Assembly: GCF_041154745.1 (NCBI RefSeq)
Contig: NZ_AP031573.1
Location: 4,340,001 to 4,404,000, forward strand
Length of the DNA: 64,000 nt
Origin: Flavobacterium sp. CFS9
Lineage (GTDB): Bacteria > Bacteroidota > Bacteroidia > Flavobacteriales > Flavobacteriaceae
Direction: 5' to 3'
The notes below the pieces were generated by a model that worked only from the letters and a program-made list of their open reading frames with translations, did not search any database and had not been told where the DNA came from. The translations under genes were made by a program, and so were the position numbers. Positions 53,176 through 62,389 of this stretch are shown one piece after another. Position 1 is the stretch's first letter; each line of letters starts with the position of its first letter.

Positions 53176-54105
53176 TTACTTCAATTTAGTTAGAATTTCA
53201 GGAATCTTTTTGATATTGGCCATTTGTTTTAACTTTTCTCTCGATTCTTCGATTGGAGTTCCGAAATATGATTTTCCTCCTTCAACTGATTTGGTAACTC
53301 CTGTTTGTCCCATAATAACAGCCTTCGCTCCTATTGTGATGCCACTGGTAGTTCCTACTTGTCCCCAAATGGTAACTTCATCTTCAATTACCACGCAGCC
53401 GGCAATACCGGTTTGTGAAGCAATTAAACATTTCTTTCCAATTACTGTATCATGCCCCACGTGTACCTGATTGTCCAATTTTGTACCTTCGCCAATAGTA
53501 GTATCGCCGGTAACACCTTTGTCAATCGTGCAAAGCGCTCCTATGCCAACATTGTCTTCGATAACGACTCTTCCTCCGGAAATTAACTGATCGAAGCCCT
53601 CTGGGCGTTTTTTGTAATAAAAAGCATCGGCTCCCAGAATAGTTCCGGCATGAATCATTACATTGTCACCAATTACAGTATGATCATAAATAGTAACATT
53701 TGGGTGAATCAGACAGTTTTTACCAATGGTAACGTTGTTTCCGATAAAACAGTTGGGCTGAATAACAGTACCTTCTCCAATCGTAGCTGAGAGTGCAATC
53801 GATACATTTGTGCCTTGAAATGGTCTGAAGTGTTTGGTTAAGATATTAAAATCTCTGAAAGGATCATCAGAAATTAAAAGGGCTTTACCTTCCGGACAAT
53901 CTACTTTTTTGTTAATTAAAATTATAGTAGCCGCCGATTGTAAAGCTTTGTCGTAATATTTAGGGTGGTCAACAAAAACAATATCTCCGGCTTCAACGAC
54001 ATGTATTTCGTTCATGCCTAAAACAGGAAAGTTTTGATCACCAATAAATTCGCAGTCAAGCAAATTTGCAATTTCTTGTAAAGAATGACTCTTTGGAAAT
54101 TTCAT
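53176..54105 (-). CDS. LpxD-like acyltransferase paralogue (left-handed beta-helix)
   Basis: This 309-residue protein has an N-terminal LpxD-type domain (about 1-95) and then hexapeptide repeats of a left-handed beta-helix (about 100-270). The catalytic-type His is kept in [13 protein letters not shown], but the GADGFGF motif of true LpxD reads GADAFYY, so acyl-chain or substrate choice may differ. A bona fide lpxD lies at 57.2-58.2 kb. It is downstream of efp and co-transcribed with the NTF2-like gene. An O-antigen or surface-glycan acyltransferase is another possibility. Confidence 0.8.
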   Translation of the reverse strand: MKFPKSHSLQEIANLLDCEFIGDQNFPVLGMNEIHVVEAGDIVFVDHPKYYDKALQSAATIILINKKVDCPEGKALLISDDPFRDFNILTKHFRPFQGTNVSIALSATIGEGTVIQPNCFIGNNVTIGKNCLIHPNVTIYDHTVIGDNVMIHAGTILGADAFYYKKRPEGFDQLISGGRVVIEDNVGIGALCTIDKGVTGDTTIGEGTKLDNQVHVGHDTVIGKKCLIASQTGIAGCVVIEDEVTIWGQVGTTSGITIGAKAVIMGQTGVTKSVEGGKSYFGTPIEESREKLKQMANIKKIPEILTKLK

Positions 54106-54112
54106 ATTCTAT

Positions 54113-54213
54113 AATTAGAAAATTTGTCAATTAGAAAATGTGTCAATTGGCAAATATGTCAATTAGATTTTTTTTAATTATCTAATTGACACATTGACAA
54201 ATTATCTAATTTA
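54113..54213. repeat. octamer inverted array E (AATTAGAA / AATNTGTC type)
   Basis: Seven 8-mers lie in exact phase at 54113, 54121, 54129, 54137, 54145, 54153 and 54161, mostly alternating AATTAGAN and AATNTGTC. After a T-rich loop the complementary units run to 54213. It fills the efp to LpxD-paralogue gap. The same unit type occurs at 16750. Confidence 0.85.
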
Positions 54214-54217
54214 AGAA

Positions 54218-54784
54218 CTACTCCTTTACACGCTCCATGTAAGAACCTGAAGCGGTATCAATTTTGATTTTATCACCTTCGTTAATAAACAAAGGAACGT
54301 TTACTGATGCTCCGGTTTCTACTGTCGCATTTTTAGTTGCATTTGTAGCTGTATTTCCTTTTACTCCCGGCTCAGCGTAAGTAACTTCAAGAACTACAGA
54401 TGCCGGCATATCAACAGATAAAGGTAAATCAGTTTCTGTATTGATCTGAACCATTACATTTGTTCCTTCTTTCAACAAATCCGGAGCATCAAGGATATTT
54501 TTGTTTAATGAAATTTGCTCGAAAGTTTCAGCATTCATAAAATGAAACTCATCTCCTTCTGGGTATAAAAACTGAAAAGTATGTGTTTCAACACGAATAA
54601 CATCAATTTTGTGACCTGCCGAAAAAGTATTGTCTAATACTTTACCAGATGTTAAACTTTTTAATTTAGTTCTTACAAAAGCAGGACCTTTTCCAGGCTT
54701 AACGTGAAGAAATTCAATGATTTTATAAATATCGTGATTAAATTTAATACACAATCCGTTTCTAATATCTGATGTAGATGCCAT
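54218..54784 (-). CDS. efp: translation elongation factor P
   Basis: This 188-residue, three-domain protein relieves ribosome stalling at polyproline. The loop FLHVKPGKGPAF places the potentially modified Lys at 32, and the C-terminal motif YMERVKE closes the last domain. The length is standard. It lies between lpxA (upstream) and the LpxD paralogue, with short repeat arrays on both sides. Confidence 0.97.
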   Translation of the reverse strand: MASTSDIRNGLCIKFNHDIYKIIEFLHVKPGKGPAFVRTKLKSLTSGKVLDNTFSAGHKIDVIRVETHTFQFLYPEGDEFHFMNAETFEQISLNKNILDAPDLLKEGTNVMVQINTETDLPLSVDMPASVVLEVTYAEPGVKGNTATNATKNATVETGASVNVPLFINEGDKIKIDTASGSYMERVKE

Positions 54785-54792
54785 TTTGTTTT

Positions 54793-54925
54793 ATTTTAGA
54801 TTTTAGAATGTAGATTTTAGATTTTAGATTTTCAAATCCTAAAATTTACATTCCTTTTTTGTTTAATTATTATGTAATCATTTTATTGTTTATTCGAATA
54901 AACGATTCAACAAATAAACGATTAA
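54793..54925. repeat. heptamer array O (ATTTTAG type) plus palindrome
   Basis: Eight in-phase 7-mers fill 54793-54848: ATTTTAG four times, variants such as AATGTAG, then partly complementary units. A perfect 16-bp palindrome GTTTATTCGAATAAAC lies at 54888-54903 with further AAACGATT copies. It is in the lpxA-efp gap, with unit type close to the array at 20107. Confidence 0.7.
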
Positions 54926-54932
54926 ACTTATT

Positions 54933-55718
54933 CTAATAGTTTCCGGAATACCCCTTCATGATTCCTCTCGATGAATTACGGATAAAGTCCAGAATTTCAT
55001 CTCTCTCAGGAGTTGCTTCCATTTCAGCTTCAATAATACTTAAAGCTTGTGTTGTGTTATAGTTCTTTTGGTATAAAATTCTGTAGATTTCCTGAATTTC
55101 TCTGATTTTCTCAGTGCTGAAACCTCTTCTTCTTAAACCTACTGAATTGATTCCTACATACGACAACGGCTCTTTTGCTGCTTTTGTATAAGGAGGAACA
55201 TCTTTTCTAACCAAAGATCCACCTGAAATCATAGCATGATCTCCGATATGGATAAATTGATGAATAGCTGCCAAACCACCGATTACGGCATGATTTCCAA
55301 CAACTACGTGTCCTGCCAGTGCAACACCATTTACGATGATGGCATTATTACCAATCTCACAATCGTGTGCAATGTGAGCATAAGCCATAACCAAACAGTT
55401 ATTTCCGAGAATAGTCTGACCTGAGGCAACTGTACCTCTGTTGATCGTAACACATTCTCTAATCGTACAGTTATCTCCAATAATAGCAAGAGAATCTTCT
55501 CCGCCAAATTTCAAATCTTGTGGTACCGCAGAAATAACCGCTCCCGGAAAAATATTGCAATTTTTACCAATACGGGCCCCTTCCATGATCGTCACATTTG
55601 AACCAATCCAAGTACCATCACCAATAATAACATTATTGTGAATTGTTGTAAAAGGCTCAATTACAACATTTTTAGCGATTTTAGCGCCAGGATGAACATA
55701 TGCTAATGGTTGATTCAT
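54933..55718 (-). CDS. lpxA: UDP-N-acetylglucosamine acyltransferase
   Basis: This 261-residue left-handed beta-helix protein has hexapeptide repeats over the first 185 residues and a C-terminal helical bundle. The catalytic His118 lies in AYAHIAHDCEIG. The first enzyme of lipid A synthesis, it is next to lpxC-fabZ and lpxD. The length and motifs match the family. Confidence 0.96.
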   Translation of the reverse strand: MNQPLAYVHPGAKIAKNVVIEPFTTIHNNVIIGDGTWIGSNVTIMEGARIGKNCNIFPGAVISAVPQDLKFGGEDSLAIIGDNCTIRECVTINRGTVASGQTILGNNCLVMAYAHIAHDCEIGNNAIIVNGVALAGHVVVGNHAVIGGLAAIHQFIHIGDHAMISGGSLVRKDVPPYTKAAKEPLSYVGINSVGLRRRGFSTEKIREIQEIYRILYQKNYNTTQALSIIEAEMEATPERDEILDFIRNSSRGIMKGYSGNY

Positions 55719-55791
55719 ATGTGTTTTTTATATTTTAAATTAAAATAATCTAATTTGGGCAACAAACCTAAACAATAAAATTGATTAATTA

Positions 55792-57180
55792 TTATTGTTT
55801 TCTTGCAATTTGGGCCATTAATTCTGCCTCGGTCACCAATTTCCCATTTGCGTAAGCATTTGCCTGCATATGACAGATTCCTCTTCTGATTGGAGAAATC
55901 AATTCGCATTTGAAAATTAATGTATCACCCGGCAATACTTTGTGTTTGAATTTGACATTGTCAATTTTCATGAAATAAGTCAAATAATTTTCAGGATCCG
56001 GAACGGTGCTTAAAACCAAAATTCCACCTGTTTGTGCCATTGCTTCCACAATTAAAACACCCGGCATAACCGGTGCCTCCGGGAAGTGTCCAACAAAGAA
56101 ATTTTCATTCATGGTTACATTCTTCAAACCAACCACGTGACGATCAGACATTTCTATAATTCTGTCAATCAACAAAAATGGAGGTCTGTGAGGAAGCATC
56201 GCCATGATTTTATGAATGTCCATCAAAGGCTCCTGATTTAAATCATAAACAGGTACATGATTTCTTTGCTCTATTTTGATAATTTTAGCTAACTTTTTAG
56301 CAAACTGTGTATTTACAAAATGTCCAGGTTTGTTAGCAATAATTTTCCCTTGTATACGAACTCCGATAAGAGATAAATCTCCAATTACGTCAAGCAATTT
56401 ATGTCTTGCTGCTTCGTTTGGATAATGTAAAGTCAAATTATCAAGAACACCATTTGGTTTTACCGAAATTTCATCCTTTCCGAAAGCCTTCTTTAAATTC
56501 GCCATTGTAGATTCAGAAATTTCTTTGTCTACATAAACGATTGCATTATTCAGATCACCGCCTTTAATTAAGCCATGCTCTAGTAATGACTCTAATTCGT
56601 GTAAGAAGCTAAAAGTTCTTGAACTCGCAATTTCACTTTTGAAATCAGCTATACTTTTCATAGTAGCATTCTGAGTACCTAAAACTTTAGTACCAAAATC
56701 CACCATTGTAGTCACCTGATAGTCATCGCTAGGCATAACCAAGATCTCGCTTCCGGTTGTTTCGTCTGTAAATGATATTACTTCTTTTACTACATAAACG
56801 TTACGTTTAGCGTCTTGCTCTTCTATTTCAGCTTTTTCAATTGCTTCCACAAAATATTTTGAAGAACCATCCATGATAGGAAGTTCTGAAGCATCTAATT
56901 CTATAATAACATTGTCCAGATCACATCCAACTAATGCCGCCAAAACATGTTCAGGAGTTTGAATTTTTACGCCAAGTTTTTCTAAATTAGTACCTCTTTG
57001 CGTATTAACAACATAATTAGCATCAGCCTCAATGACTGGCTGTCCTTGCAAATCTACTCTTACAAAAGTGAAACCATTATTTATTGGAGCAGGTTTAAAA
57101 GTCATTGTAACTTCTTTCCCAGTGTGTAATCCAACGCCTGTTAGTGAAATTTCATTTTTGATGGTCTTCTGTTTAACCAT
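55792..57180 (-). CDS. lpxC-fabZ: LpxC-FabZ fusion: UDP-3-O-acyl-GlcNAc deacetylase / 3-hydroxyacyl-ACP dehydratase
   Basis: In this 462-residue protein from ATG 57180 (a second ATG at 57189 is possible), the N-terminal LpxC part (about 1-305) has zinc-site motifs [13 protein letters not shown] and LDVIGDL. The C-terminal FabZ hot-dog part (about 315-462) has the catalytic His in [14 protein letters not shown] and LLIDRI. This fusion is characteristic of Bacteroidota. It overlaps the end of lpxD by 8 bp, so the two are translationally coupled. Confidence 0.96.
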   Translation of the reverse strand: MVKQKTIKNEISLTGVGLHTGKEVTMTFKPAPINNGFTFVRVDLQGQPVIEADANYVVNTQRGTNLEKLGVKIQTPEHVLAALVGCDLDNVIIELDASELPIMDGSSKYFVEAIEKAEIEEQDAKRNVYVVKEVISFTDETTGSEILVMPSDDYQVTTMVDFGTKVLGTQNATMKSIADFKSEIASSRTFSFLHELESLLEHGLIKGGDLNNAIVYVDKEISESTMANLKKAFGKDEISVKPNGVLDNLTLHYPNEAARHKLLDVIGDLSLIGVRIQGKIIANKPGHFVNTQFAKKLAKIIKIEQRNHVPVYDLNQEPLMDIHKIMAMLPHRPPFLLIDRIIEMSDRHVVGLKNVTMNENFFVGHFPEAPVMPGVLIVEAMAQTGGILVLSTVPDPENYLTYFMKIDNVKFKHKVLPGDTLIFKCELISPIRRGICHMQANAYANGKLVTEAELMAQIARKQ

Positions 57181-58216
57181 TATTTCCATTTTTTGGGTTT
57201 ATTATTTGTTTTTTTAATTCTTCTACTTCGGAAACTATTTTAGGCAGATTCTTGAAATGAACATACGATTTGTTAAAATCAGTATATCCAAGAGACGGTG
57301 TACCCTGCAATATTTCATCATCTTTAATGTTTCTTGCAACTCCTGATTGAGCCTGCAATCTTACATTGTTACCTATGGTCAAGTGCCCTGCGATACCTAC
57401 TTGTCCGCCAATCATACAGTTTTCACCAATTTTAGTTGAACCGGCCACACCTGATTGCGCTGCAATTACAGTGTTTTTACCAATTTCAACATTGTGTGCA
57501 ATCTGAATCTGATTGTCCAGTTTAACTCCTTGTCGTATAATAGTCGAACCAAGAGTCGCTCTGTCGATGGTAGTATTAGCGCCAATATCAACGTTATCTT
57601 CTATAATAACATTACCAATTTGTGGCACCTTACTGTATACTCCTTCGTCATTTGGTACAAAACCAAAACCATCCGCACCAATAATAGTTCCGGAATGAAT
57701 GGTACAATTGTTACCAATTATAGTTTCGGAATAAATTTTAGCACCTGCAAAAATATACACATTATCTCCAATTACAACATTATCTCCAATAAAACTGTTC
57801 GGATAAATTTTTACATTATCACCCAAAACCACGTTCTGTCCGATATAACTAAAGCTTCCTAAGTACAGATTCTCTCCATGTTTAGTTCCTTCAGTCATAA
57901 AAGACTGTGCTTCTATACCGTTTTTATTTAATTTAACCTGGTTGTAAAAATGTAAAAGTTTAGAAAAAGAAGCATAAGCATCTTCTACTTTTATTAAAGT
58001 TGTAGTGATTTCCTGTTCCGGAATAAAGCTATCATTAACAATGGTTACAGATGCTTTTGTAGTATATATGTGGTTGATATATTTTGGATTGGCCAAAAAA
58101 GTAAGCGATCCCTCCTCACCTTCTTCTATTTTAGATAACCGAGAAACTTCTACATTGGGATTCCCAACAACTTCTCCTTCTAAAATTCCCGCTATTTGTT
58201 CTGCTGTAAATTTCAT
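57173..58216 (-). CDS. lpxD: UDP-3-O-acylglucosamine N-acyltransferase
   Basis: This 347-residue protein has an N-terminal uridine-binding domain (about 1-105), a left-handed beta-helix of hexapeptide repeats (about 110-310) and a C-terminal helix. [10 protein letters not shown] and [13 protein letters not shown], with the catalytic His, are canonical. It is first in lpxD-lpxC/fabZ-lpxA-efp. A TATTTTTG box lies only 6 bp before its ATG; if real, the mRNA would be nearly leaderless. Confidence 0.95.
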   Translation of the reverse strand: MKFTAEQIAGILEGEVVGNPNVEVSRLSKIEEGEEGSLTFLANPKYINHIYTTKASVTIVNDSFIPEQEITTTLIKVEDAYASFSKLLHFYNQVKLNKNGIEAQSFMTEGTKHGENLYLGSFSYIGQNVVLGDNVKIYPNSFIGDNVVIGDNVYIFAGAKIYSETIIGNNCTIHSGTIIGADGFGFVPNDEGVYSKVPQIGNVIIEDNVDIGANTTIDRATLGSTIIRQGVKLDNQIQIAHNVEIGKNTVIAAQSGVAGSTKIGENCMIGGQVGIAGHLTIGNNVRLQAQSGVARNIKDDEILQGTPSLGYTDFNKSYVHFKNLPKIVSEVEELKKQIINPKNGNNG

Positions 58217-58255
58217 TGCGACAAAAATATAAAAAATAGATTTTAAATGTTAATT

Positions 58256-59485
58256 TTAGATAAGTTGTTTTGGGAAACAGATGTAATATTTTGTCACCAA
58301 TTTAGATAATGACCTCAAATTCAACTGGTCAGATGCTTCAACAACATCTTCAATTGTTTTGTCTTTTTTCAAAATTCGTATAGGTTCAGCTTCTTTGCTG
58401 TAAGCCTGATTTTTAATTTTTCCGCCAAAAATAAAATAACCGGCTTCTAATTGTGTAATATGGTGTTCGTTAGCAAATTCTTCCTTCAGAGATTGTAATT
58501 CTTCCGCGGGTATTTTTTCTGCCGTAAGCTTAATTTTAAGTAAGTCTCTATTTATTAGCATTTTACTCAAAGTCGAAAGTATAAAATCATTGTGCTTTTG
58601 CCAGGCTTTTAAAGCGCTAATAATATCAAAATCATCTAATTGAGAGAATAAATCCAATTTTTCGGCATCAAAATCCTCCAAAGTGACCCTGTTCTTCATA
58701 AAATACAAAAGTGGATCACTGCACGGCAGAATTACACCTTTTAGAGTAAGTTCTTTAGCTCTTTTTAGTACTTTCATCAAAATCAGCTCGGCTACCAAAC
58801 TTGTTTTATGCAAATAAGCCTGCCAGTACATCAATCTTCTTGAAAGCAGGAACTTTTCGACAGAATAGATTCCTTTTTCCTCAATTACCAAAGTACCGTC
58901 AACAACATTCATCATCTGAATCAAACGTTCAGAGTTTACATTACCTTCTGCTACACCGGTATAAAAACTGTCTCTTTTTAAATAATCCATTCGATCCATG
59001 TCCAACTGACTTGAGATCAGCTGTAGCATAAATTTTCGATGGTAATCGCCTTTAAAAACCTGAATAGCGAGACTCAGCTTCCCTTCGAACTCTTCATTCA
59101 AGCGATTCATAAACAGTAATGAAATGGCTTCATGATGCACATCTTCTACAATGCTTTTCTCCATAGCATGCGAAAAAGGCCCATGACCAATATCGTGCAG
59201 TAAAATAGCAATATAAAGCGCATTTTCTTCTTCGGTTGAAATCGCAACTCCTTTAAAACGAAGTGTATCTACTGATTTTTGCATTAAATGCATACACCCT
59301 AAGGCATGATGAAAACGCGTATGATTGGCTCCCGGATAAACCAAATACGACAAACCCATTTGCGAAATACGGCGTAAACGCTGAAAATACGGGTGCTGAA
59401 TTAAATCGTAAATAAGTTCGTTCGGTATGGAGATAAACCCGTAAATGGGATCATTGAATATTTTTAACTTATTGATATGAGTCAC
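58256..59485 (-). CDS. HD-domain phosphohydrolase (SAMHD1/dGTPase-like)
   Basis: This 409-residue cytoplasmic protein has HD-fold ligands RFHHALGCMHL, LLHDIGHGPFSHAME and LDMDRMDYLKRD, in the order used by dNTP triphosphohydrolases of the SAMHD1 group. The C-terminal 150 residues are a variable helical region. It begins with GTG (59485), for which I see no better alternative in frame. The substrate may be dNTPs, but this is unproven. It lies upstream of lpxD with a 39-bp gap and is divergent from porX. Confidence 0.88.
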   Translation of the reverse strand: MTHINKLKIFNDPIYGFISIPNELIYDLIQHPYFQRLRRISQMGLSYLVYPGANHTRFHHALGCMHLMQKSVDTLRFKGVAISTEEENALYIAILLHDIGHGPFSHAMEKSIVEDVHHEAISLLFMNRLNEEFEGKLSLAIQVFKGDYHRKFMLQLISSQLDMDRMDYLKRDSFYTGVAEGNVNSERLIQMMNVVDGTLVIEEKGIYSVEKFLLSRRLMYWQAYLHKTSLVAELILMKVLKRAKELTLKGVILPCSDPLLYFMKNRVTLEDFDAEKLDLFSQLDDFDIISALKAWQKHNDFILSTLSKMLINRDLLKIKLTAEKIPAEELQSLKEEFANEHHITQLEAGYFIFGGKIKNQAYSKEAEPIRILKKDKTIEDVVEASDQLNLRSLSKLVTKYYICFPKQLI

Positions 59486-59707
59486 TATTTGGTTATTTTT
59501 AGGTGAACAAATATAAGTAATTAACCATAAACAACTTTGCGTTTTTTACTTAAAAATCAACAAATGTTCCCTTTGAAAATCAATATAATAACATTACATT
59601 AAAAAGATTTTCAGAAAAATTAACCATTCTTAATTCTGAATTTTATACTATATTTAATACTTTTTAAGTTCTATACTTCTAAATTGCATTAAAAATTAAA
59701 ATCGTTT

Positions 59708-61261
59708 ATGGACAAAATAAAAATACTTTGGGTCGATGATGAAATCGATCTTTTAAAGCCACATATATTATTTCTGGAGAAAAAAAACTACGCTGTAACC
59801 ACCTCTAACAATGGTTTAGATGCAATTGCACTTTTTGAAGAAGACAACTTTGATATTGTTTTTCTAGATGAGAATATGCCCGGAATGAGTGGTTTGGAAA
59901 CGCTTTCGGAAATGAAAGAGAAAAAATCAGCTATTCCAATGATTATGATCACGAAAAGTGAAGAGGAATACATCATGGAAGAAGCTATTGGTTCTAAAAT
60001 AGCCGATTACCTCATAAAACCGGTAAATCCGAATCAGATTTTGTTAAGTCTGAAAAAGAATCTCGATCATTCAAGACTTATTTCTGAGAAAACGACTTTG
60101 GATTATCAAAAGGAGTTTCGAAAAATATCCATGGAACTTGCTATGGTCAACTCTTTTGAAGATTGGATTGAACTTTACAAAAAACTGCTTTTCTGGGAAT
60201 TAGAACTTGAGAATATTAACGATCAGGCAATGATTGAGATCCTTGAATCTCAAAAAGTAGAAGCCAATTCGCAATTCGGAAAATACATTGAGAGAAACTA
60301 CGAAGACTGGTTTGCTCCAAAGGCGGACAAACCTATTCAATCGCACAATTTGTTTAAAGAATTAGTAGTTCCGGAGATCAAAAAGAAGGACAGGCCTATC
60401 CTTTTTGTGGTAATTGACAATCTGCGTTACGATCAATGGAAATCTTTTGAAACCGTAGTTTCCAATTATTATAAACTGGAAAAAGAGGTTCCGTATTTCT
60501 CTATTCTGCCAACTGCTACACAATATGCCCGTAATTCAATCTTCTCTGGTTTATTACCGATAGAGATGGAAAAACAGTTTCCTCAATATTGGAAAAACGA
60601 TGTTGAAGATGGCGGGAAGAACCTTTTTGAAGCCGAATTTCTGTCAGCGCAATTAAAACGCTTAGGCTTAAACATTAAAGAAGATTATTTCAAAATCACC
60701 AACTACGCAGGCGGAAAAAAACTGGCAGAAAATTTCAAGGCTTTAAAAGGAAACGACCTTGTAACCGTAGTTTACAACTTCGTAGACATGCTGTCACACG
60801 CCAAAACTGAAATGGAAGTCGTAAAAGAACTGGCCTCGGACGATAAAGCTTATCGTTCACTTACTTTGAGCTGGTTTAAAAACTCCCCTCTTCTTGAAAT
60901 TATTCAGCAGGCACAACTTTTAGGATTCAAATTGATTTTAACAACAGATCATGGCACTATAAATGTAAAAAATCCATCGAAAGTGGTTGGAGATAAAAAT
61001 ACAAGTTTAAATTTGCGCTACAAAACCGGTCGTAGTTTAACATACGAGCAAAAAGATGTATATGTCGTTAAGGAGCCTAAAACAATTGGTTTGCCGGCAA
61101 TTAATATGAGCAGTTCGTTTATTTTTGCTAAAAACGATTACTTTTTGGCCTATGTAAACAACTACAACCACTATGTGAGTTATTATAAAAATACTTACCA
61201 GCACGGAGGAATTTCGTTAGAAGAAATGATTATTCCGTTCTTGGTATTTAATCCGAAATAG
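59708..61261 (+). CDS. porX: PorX, response regulator of type IX secretion
   Basis: This is a 517-residue protein. The CheY-like receiver (about 1-120) has the phospho-Asp54 in IVFLDENMPGM, a central helical linker follows, and a C-terminal PglZ/alkaline-phosphatase-like domain (about 215-517) has metal-site motifs VVIDNLRYDQW, PTATQYARN (Thr nucleophile) and TTDHGTI. This domain pair defines PorX, which is known to control T9SS genes through the ECF factor SigP. Its presence indicates a type IX secretion system, and often gliding, in this organism. It is followed by tsaE. Confidence 0.94.
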   Translation: MDKIKILWVDDEIDLLKPHILFLEKKNYAVTTSNNGLDAIALFEEDNFDIVFLDENMPGMSGLETLSEMKEKKSAIPMIMITKSEEEYIMEEAIGSKIADYLIKPVNPNQILLSLKKNLDHSRLISEKTTLDYQKEFRKISMELAMVNSFEDWIELYKKLLFWELELENINDQAMIEILESQKVEANSQFGKYIERNYEDWFAPKADKPIQSHNLFKELVVPEIKKKDRPILFVVIDNLRYDQWKSFETVVSNYYKLEKEVPYFSILPTATQYARNSIFSGLLPIEMEKQFPQYWKNDVEDGGKNLFEAEFLSAQLKRLGLNIKEDYFKITNYAGGKKLAENFKALKGNDLVTVVYNFVDMLSHAKTEMEVVKELASDDKAYRSLTLSWFKNSPLLEIIQQAQLLGFKLILTTDHGTINVKNPSKVVGDKNTSLNLRYKTGRSLTYEQKDVYVVKEPKTIGLPAINMSSSFIFAKNDYFLAYVNNYNHYVSYYKNTYQHGGISLEEMIIPFLVFNPK

Positions 61262-61269
61262 AAAAAGTT

Positions 61270-61354
61270 CTCAGTAACAGTTTTCAGTTTCCAGTTTTTA
61301 ATTTACGGTCTCATCTGTAAACTGCGACTGAAAACTGAAAACTGCCACTGAGAC
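61270..61354. repeat. heptamer inverted array D (CAGTTTT type)
   Basis: The left arm 61270-61305 repeats CAGTTTT/CAGTTTC-like units. The right arm 61317-61354 is its reverse complement with only a few mismatches (ACTGAAA units). It lies in the porX-tsaE gap, with the same unit as the array at 32066. Confidence 0.8.
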
Positions 61355-61373
61355 TAATTAAAACAAACAAGAA

Positions 61374-61781
61374 ATGAATATCGTTTTTTCATTAGATCAA
61401 ATCAAAGAAGTAGCAACACAAATTTTAGCAGCAAATCCAAAAAAAATCATTCTTTTCAATGGAGAAATGGGCGTTGGAAAAACTACCTTAATCAAGCAAT
61501 TATGTAAAAGTTTAGGAGTTCAGGACGCAACCAGTAGTCCAACTTTTTCTTTAGTTAATGAATATAATACTTCTGACAATCAAACGGTTTACCACTTTGA
61601 TTTTTATAGATTGAACAAAGAAACCGAAGCACTCGACATGGGAGTTGATGATTATTTGTACTCCGGAAACTGGTGTTTTATTGAATGGTCAGAAAAAATC
61701 GCAAGCTTACTTCCGGAAGAAACTTCAACCATCACAATTCAACTTTTGGCAGACGGGAAAAGAGAATTAAAATTATCCTAA
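61374..61781 (+). CDS. tsaE: tRNA t6A biosynthesis ATPase TsaE
   Basis: This 135-residue P-loop protein has the Walker A motif NGEMGVGKTTLIKQ at about 28-41, TSSPTFSLVNEY, and the FIEWSEK motif near 103. It works with TsaB, TsaC and TsaD to make the N6-threonylcarbamoyladenosine modification of tRNA. The length is normal. It lies between porX and a GNAT gene. Confidence 0.93.
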   Translation: MNIVFSLDQIKEVATQILAANPKKIILFNGEMGVGKTTLIKQLCKSLGVQDATSSPTFSLVNEYNTSDNQTVYHFDFYRLNKETEALDMGVDDYLYSGNWCFIEWSEKIASLLPEETSTITIQLLADGKRELKLS

Positions 61782-61832
61782 GACCATCAACAGAAGTCGA
61801 AAGGTCTACTTAAATACACTAAGAATACAGAA

Positions 61833-62303
61833 ATGAATACCCAAAATACTGTAGAAATAATCTCTTTTTCACCTGATTTAAAAGAACATATTAAGATCCT
61901 AAATCTGGAATGGCTTAAAAAGTACTTTAAAGTAGAGGAACAAGACGAAATAGTACTTTCCTCCCCTCAGGAAGAAATTATTGATAAAGGCGGGTTGATC
62001 TTCTATGCCAGGTACAATGATGAAATTATTGGAACTGTTTCTTTGATGAAAGCCAGCGAAACAAGCTTTGAGCTGAGTAAAATGGCTGTTTCAGATCAGG
62101 CGCAGGGCCTTGGGGTTGGAAACAAACTGCTAGCACACTGCATGACTGTTGCAAAAGAAAACAATATTAAAAAACTGTTTTTGTATTCTAACCGTATACT
62201 GCTTCCGGCGCTTCATTTGTATCAGAAGTTTGGTTTTACTGAAGTTCCTTTGGGCGATGTAAGTTATGAAAGAGCGGATATAAAAATGGAGAAAATTCTG
62301 TAA
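61833..62303 (+). CDS. GNAT-family N-acetyltransferase
   Basis: This 156-residue protein has the GNAT fold: a beta strand with ARYNDEIIGTVSLM, the acetyl-CoA loop AVSDQAQGLGVGNKLL near 90-105, and a C-terminal strand LHLYQKFGFTEV. The substrate is unknown. It follows tsaE by 51 bp and may be co-transcribed with it, but it is not the ribosomal-protein acetyltransferase RimI by any clear motif. Confidence 0.85.
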   Translation: MNTQNTVEIISFSPDLKEHIKILNLEWLKKYFKVEEQDEIVLSSPQEEIIDKGGLIFYARYNDEIIGTVSLMKASETSFELSKMAVSDQAQGLGVGNKLLAHCMTVAKENNIKKLFLYSNRILLPALHLYQKFGFTEVPLGDVSYERADIKMEKIL

Positions 62304-62389
62304 TAATTCTTAAACAACTATTAGCAGAATTTTTACATTGATTTTAAAACTTTTTACGTAATTTGTACTCTTAATTTTTTGCACAACCC

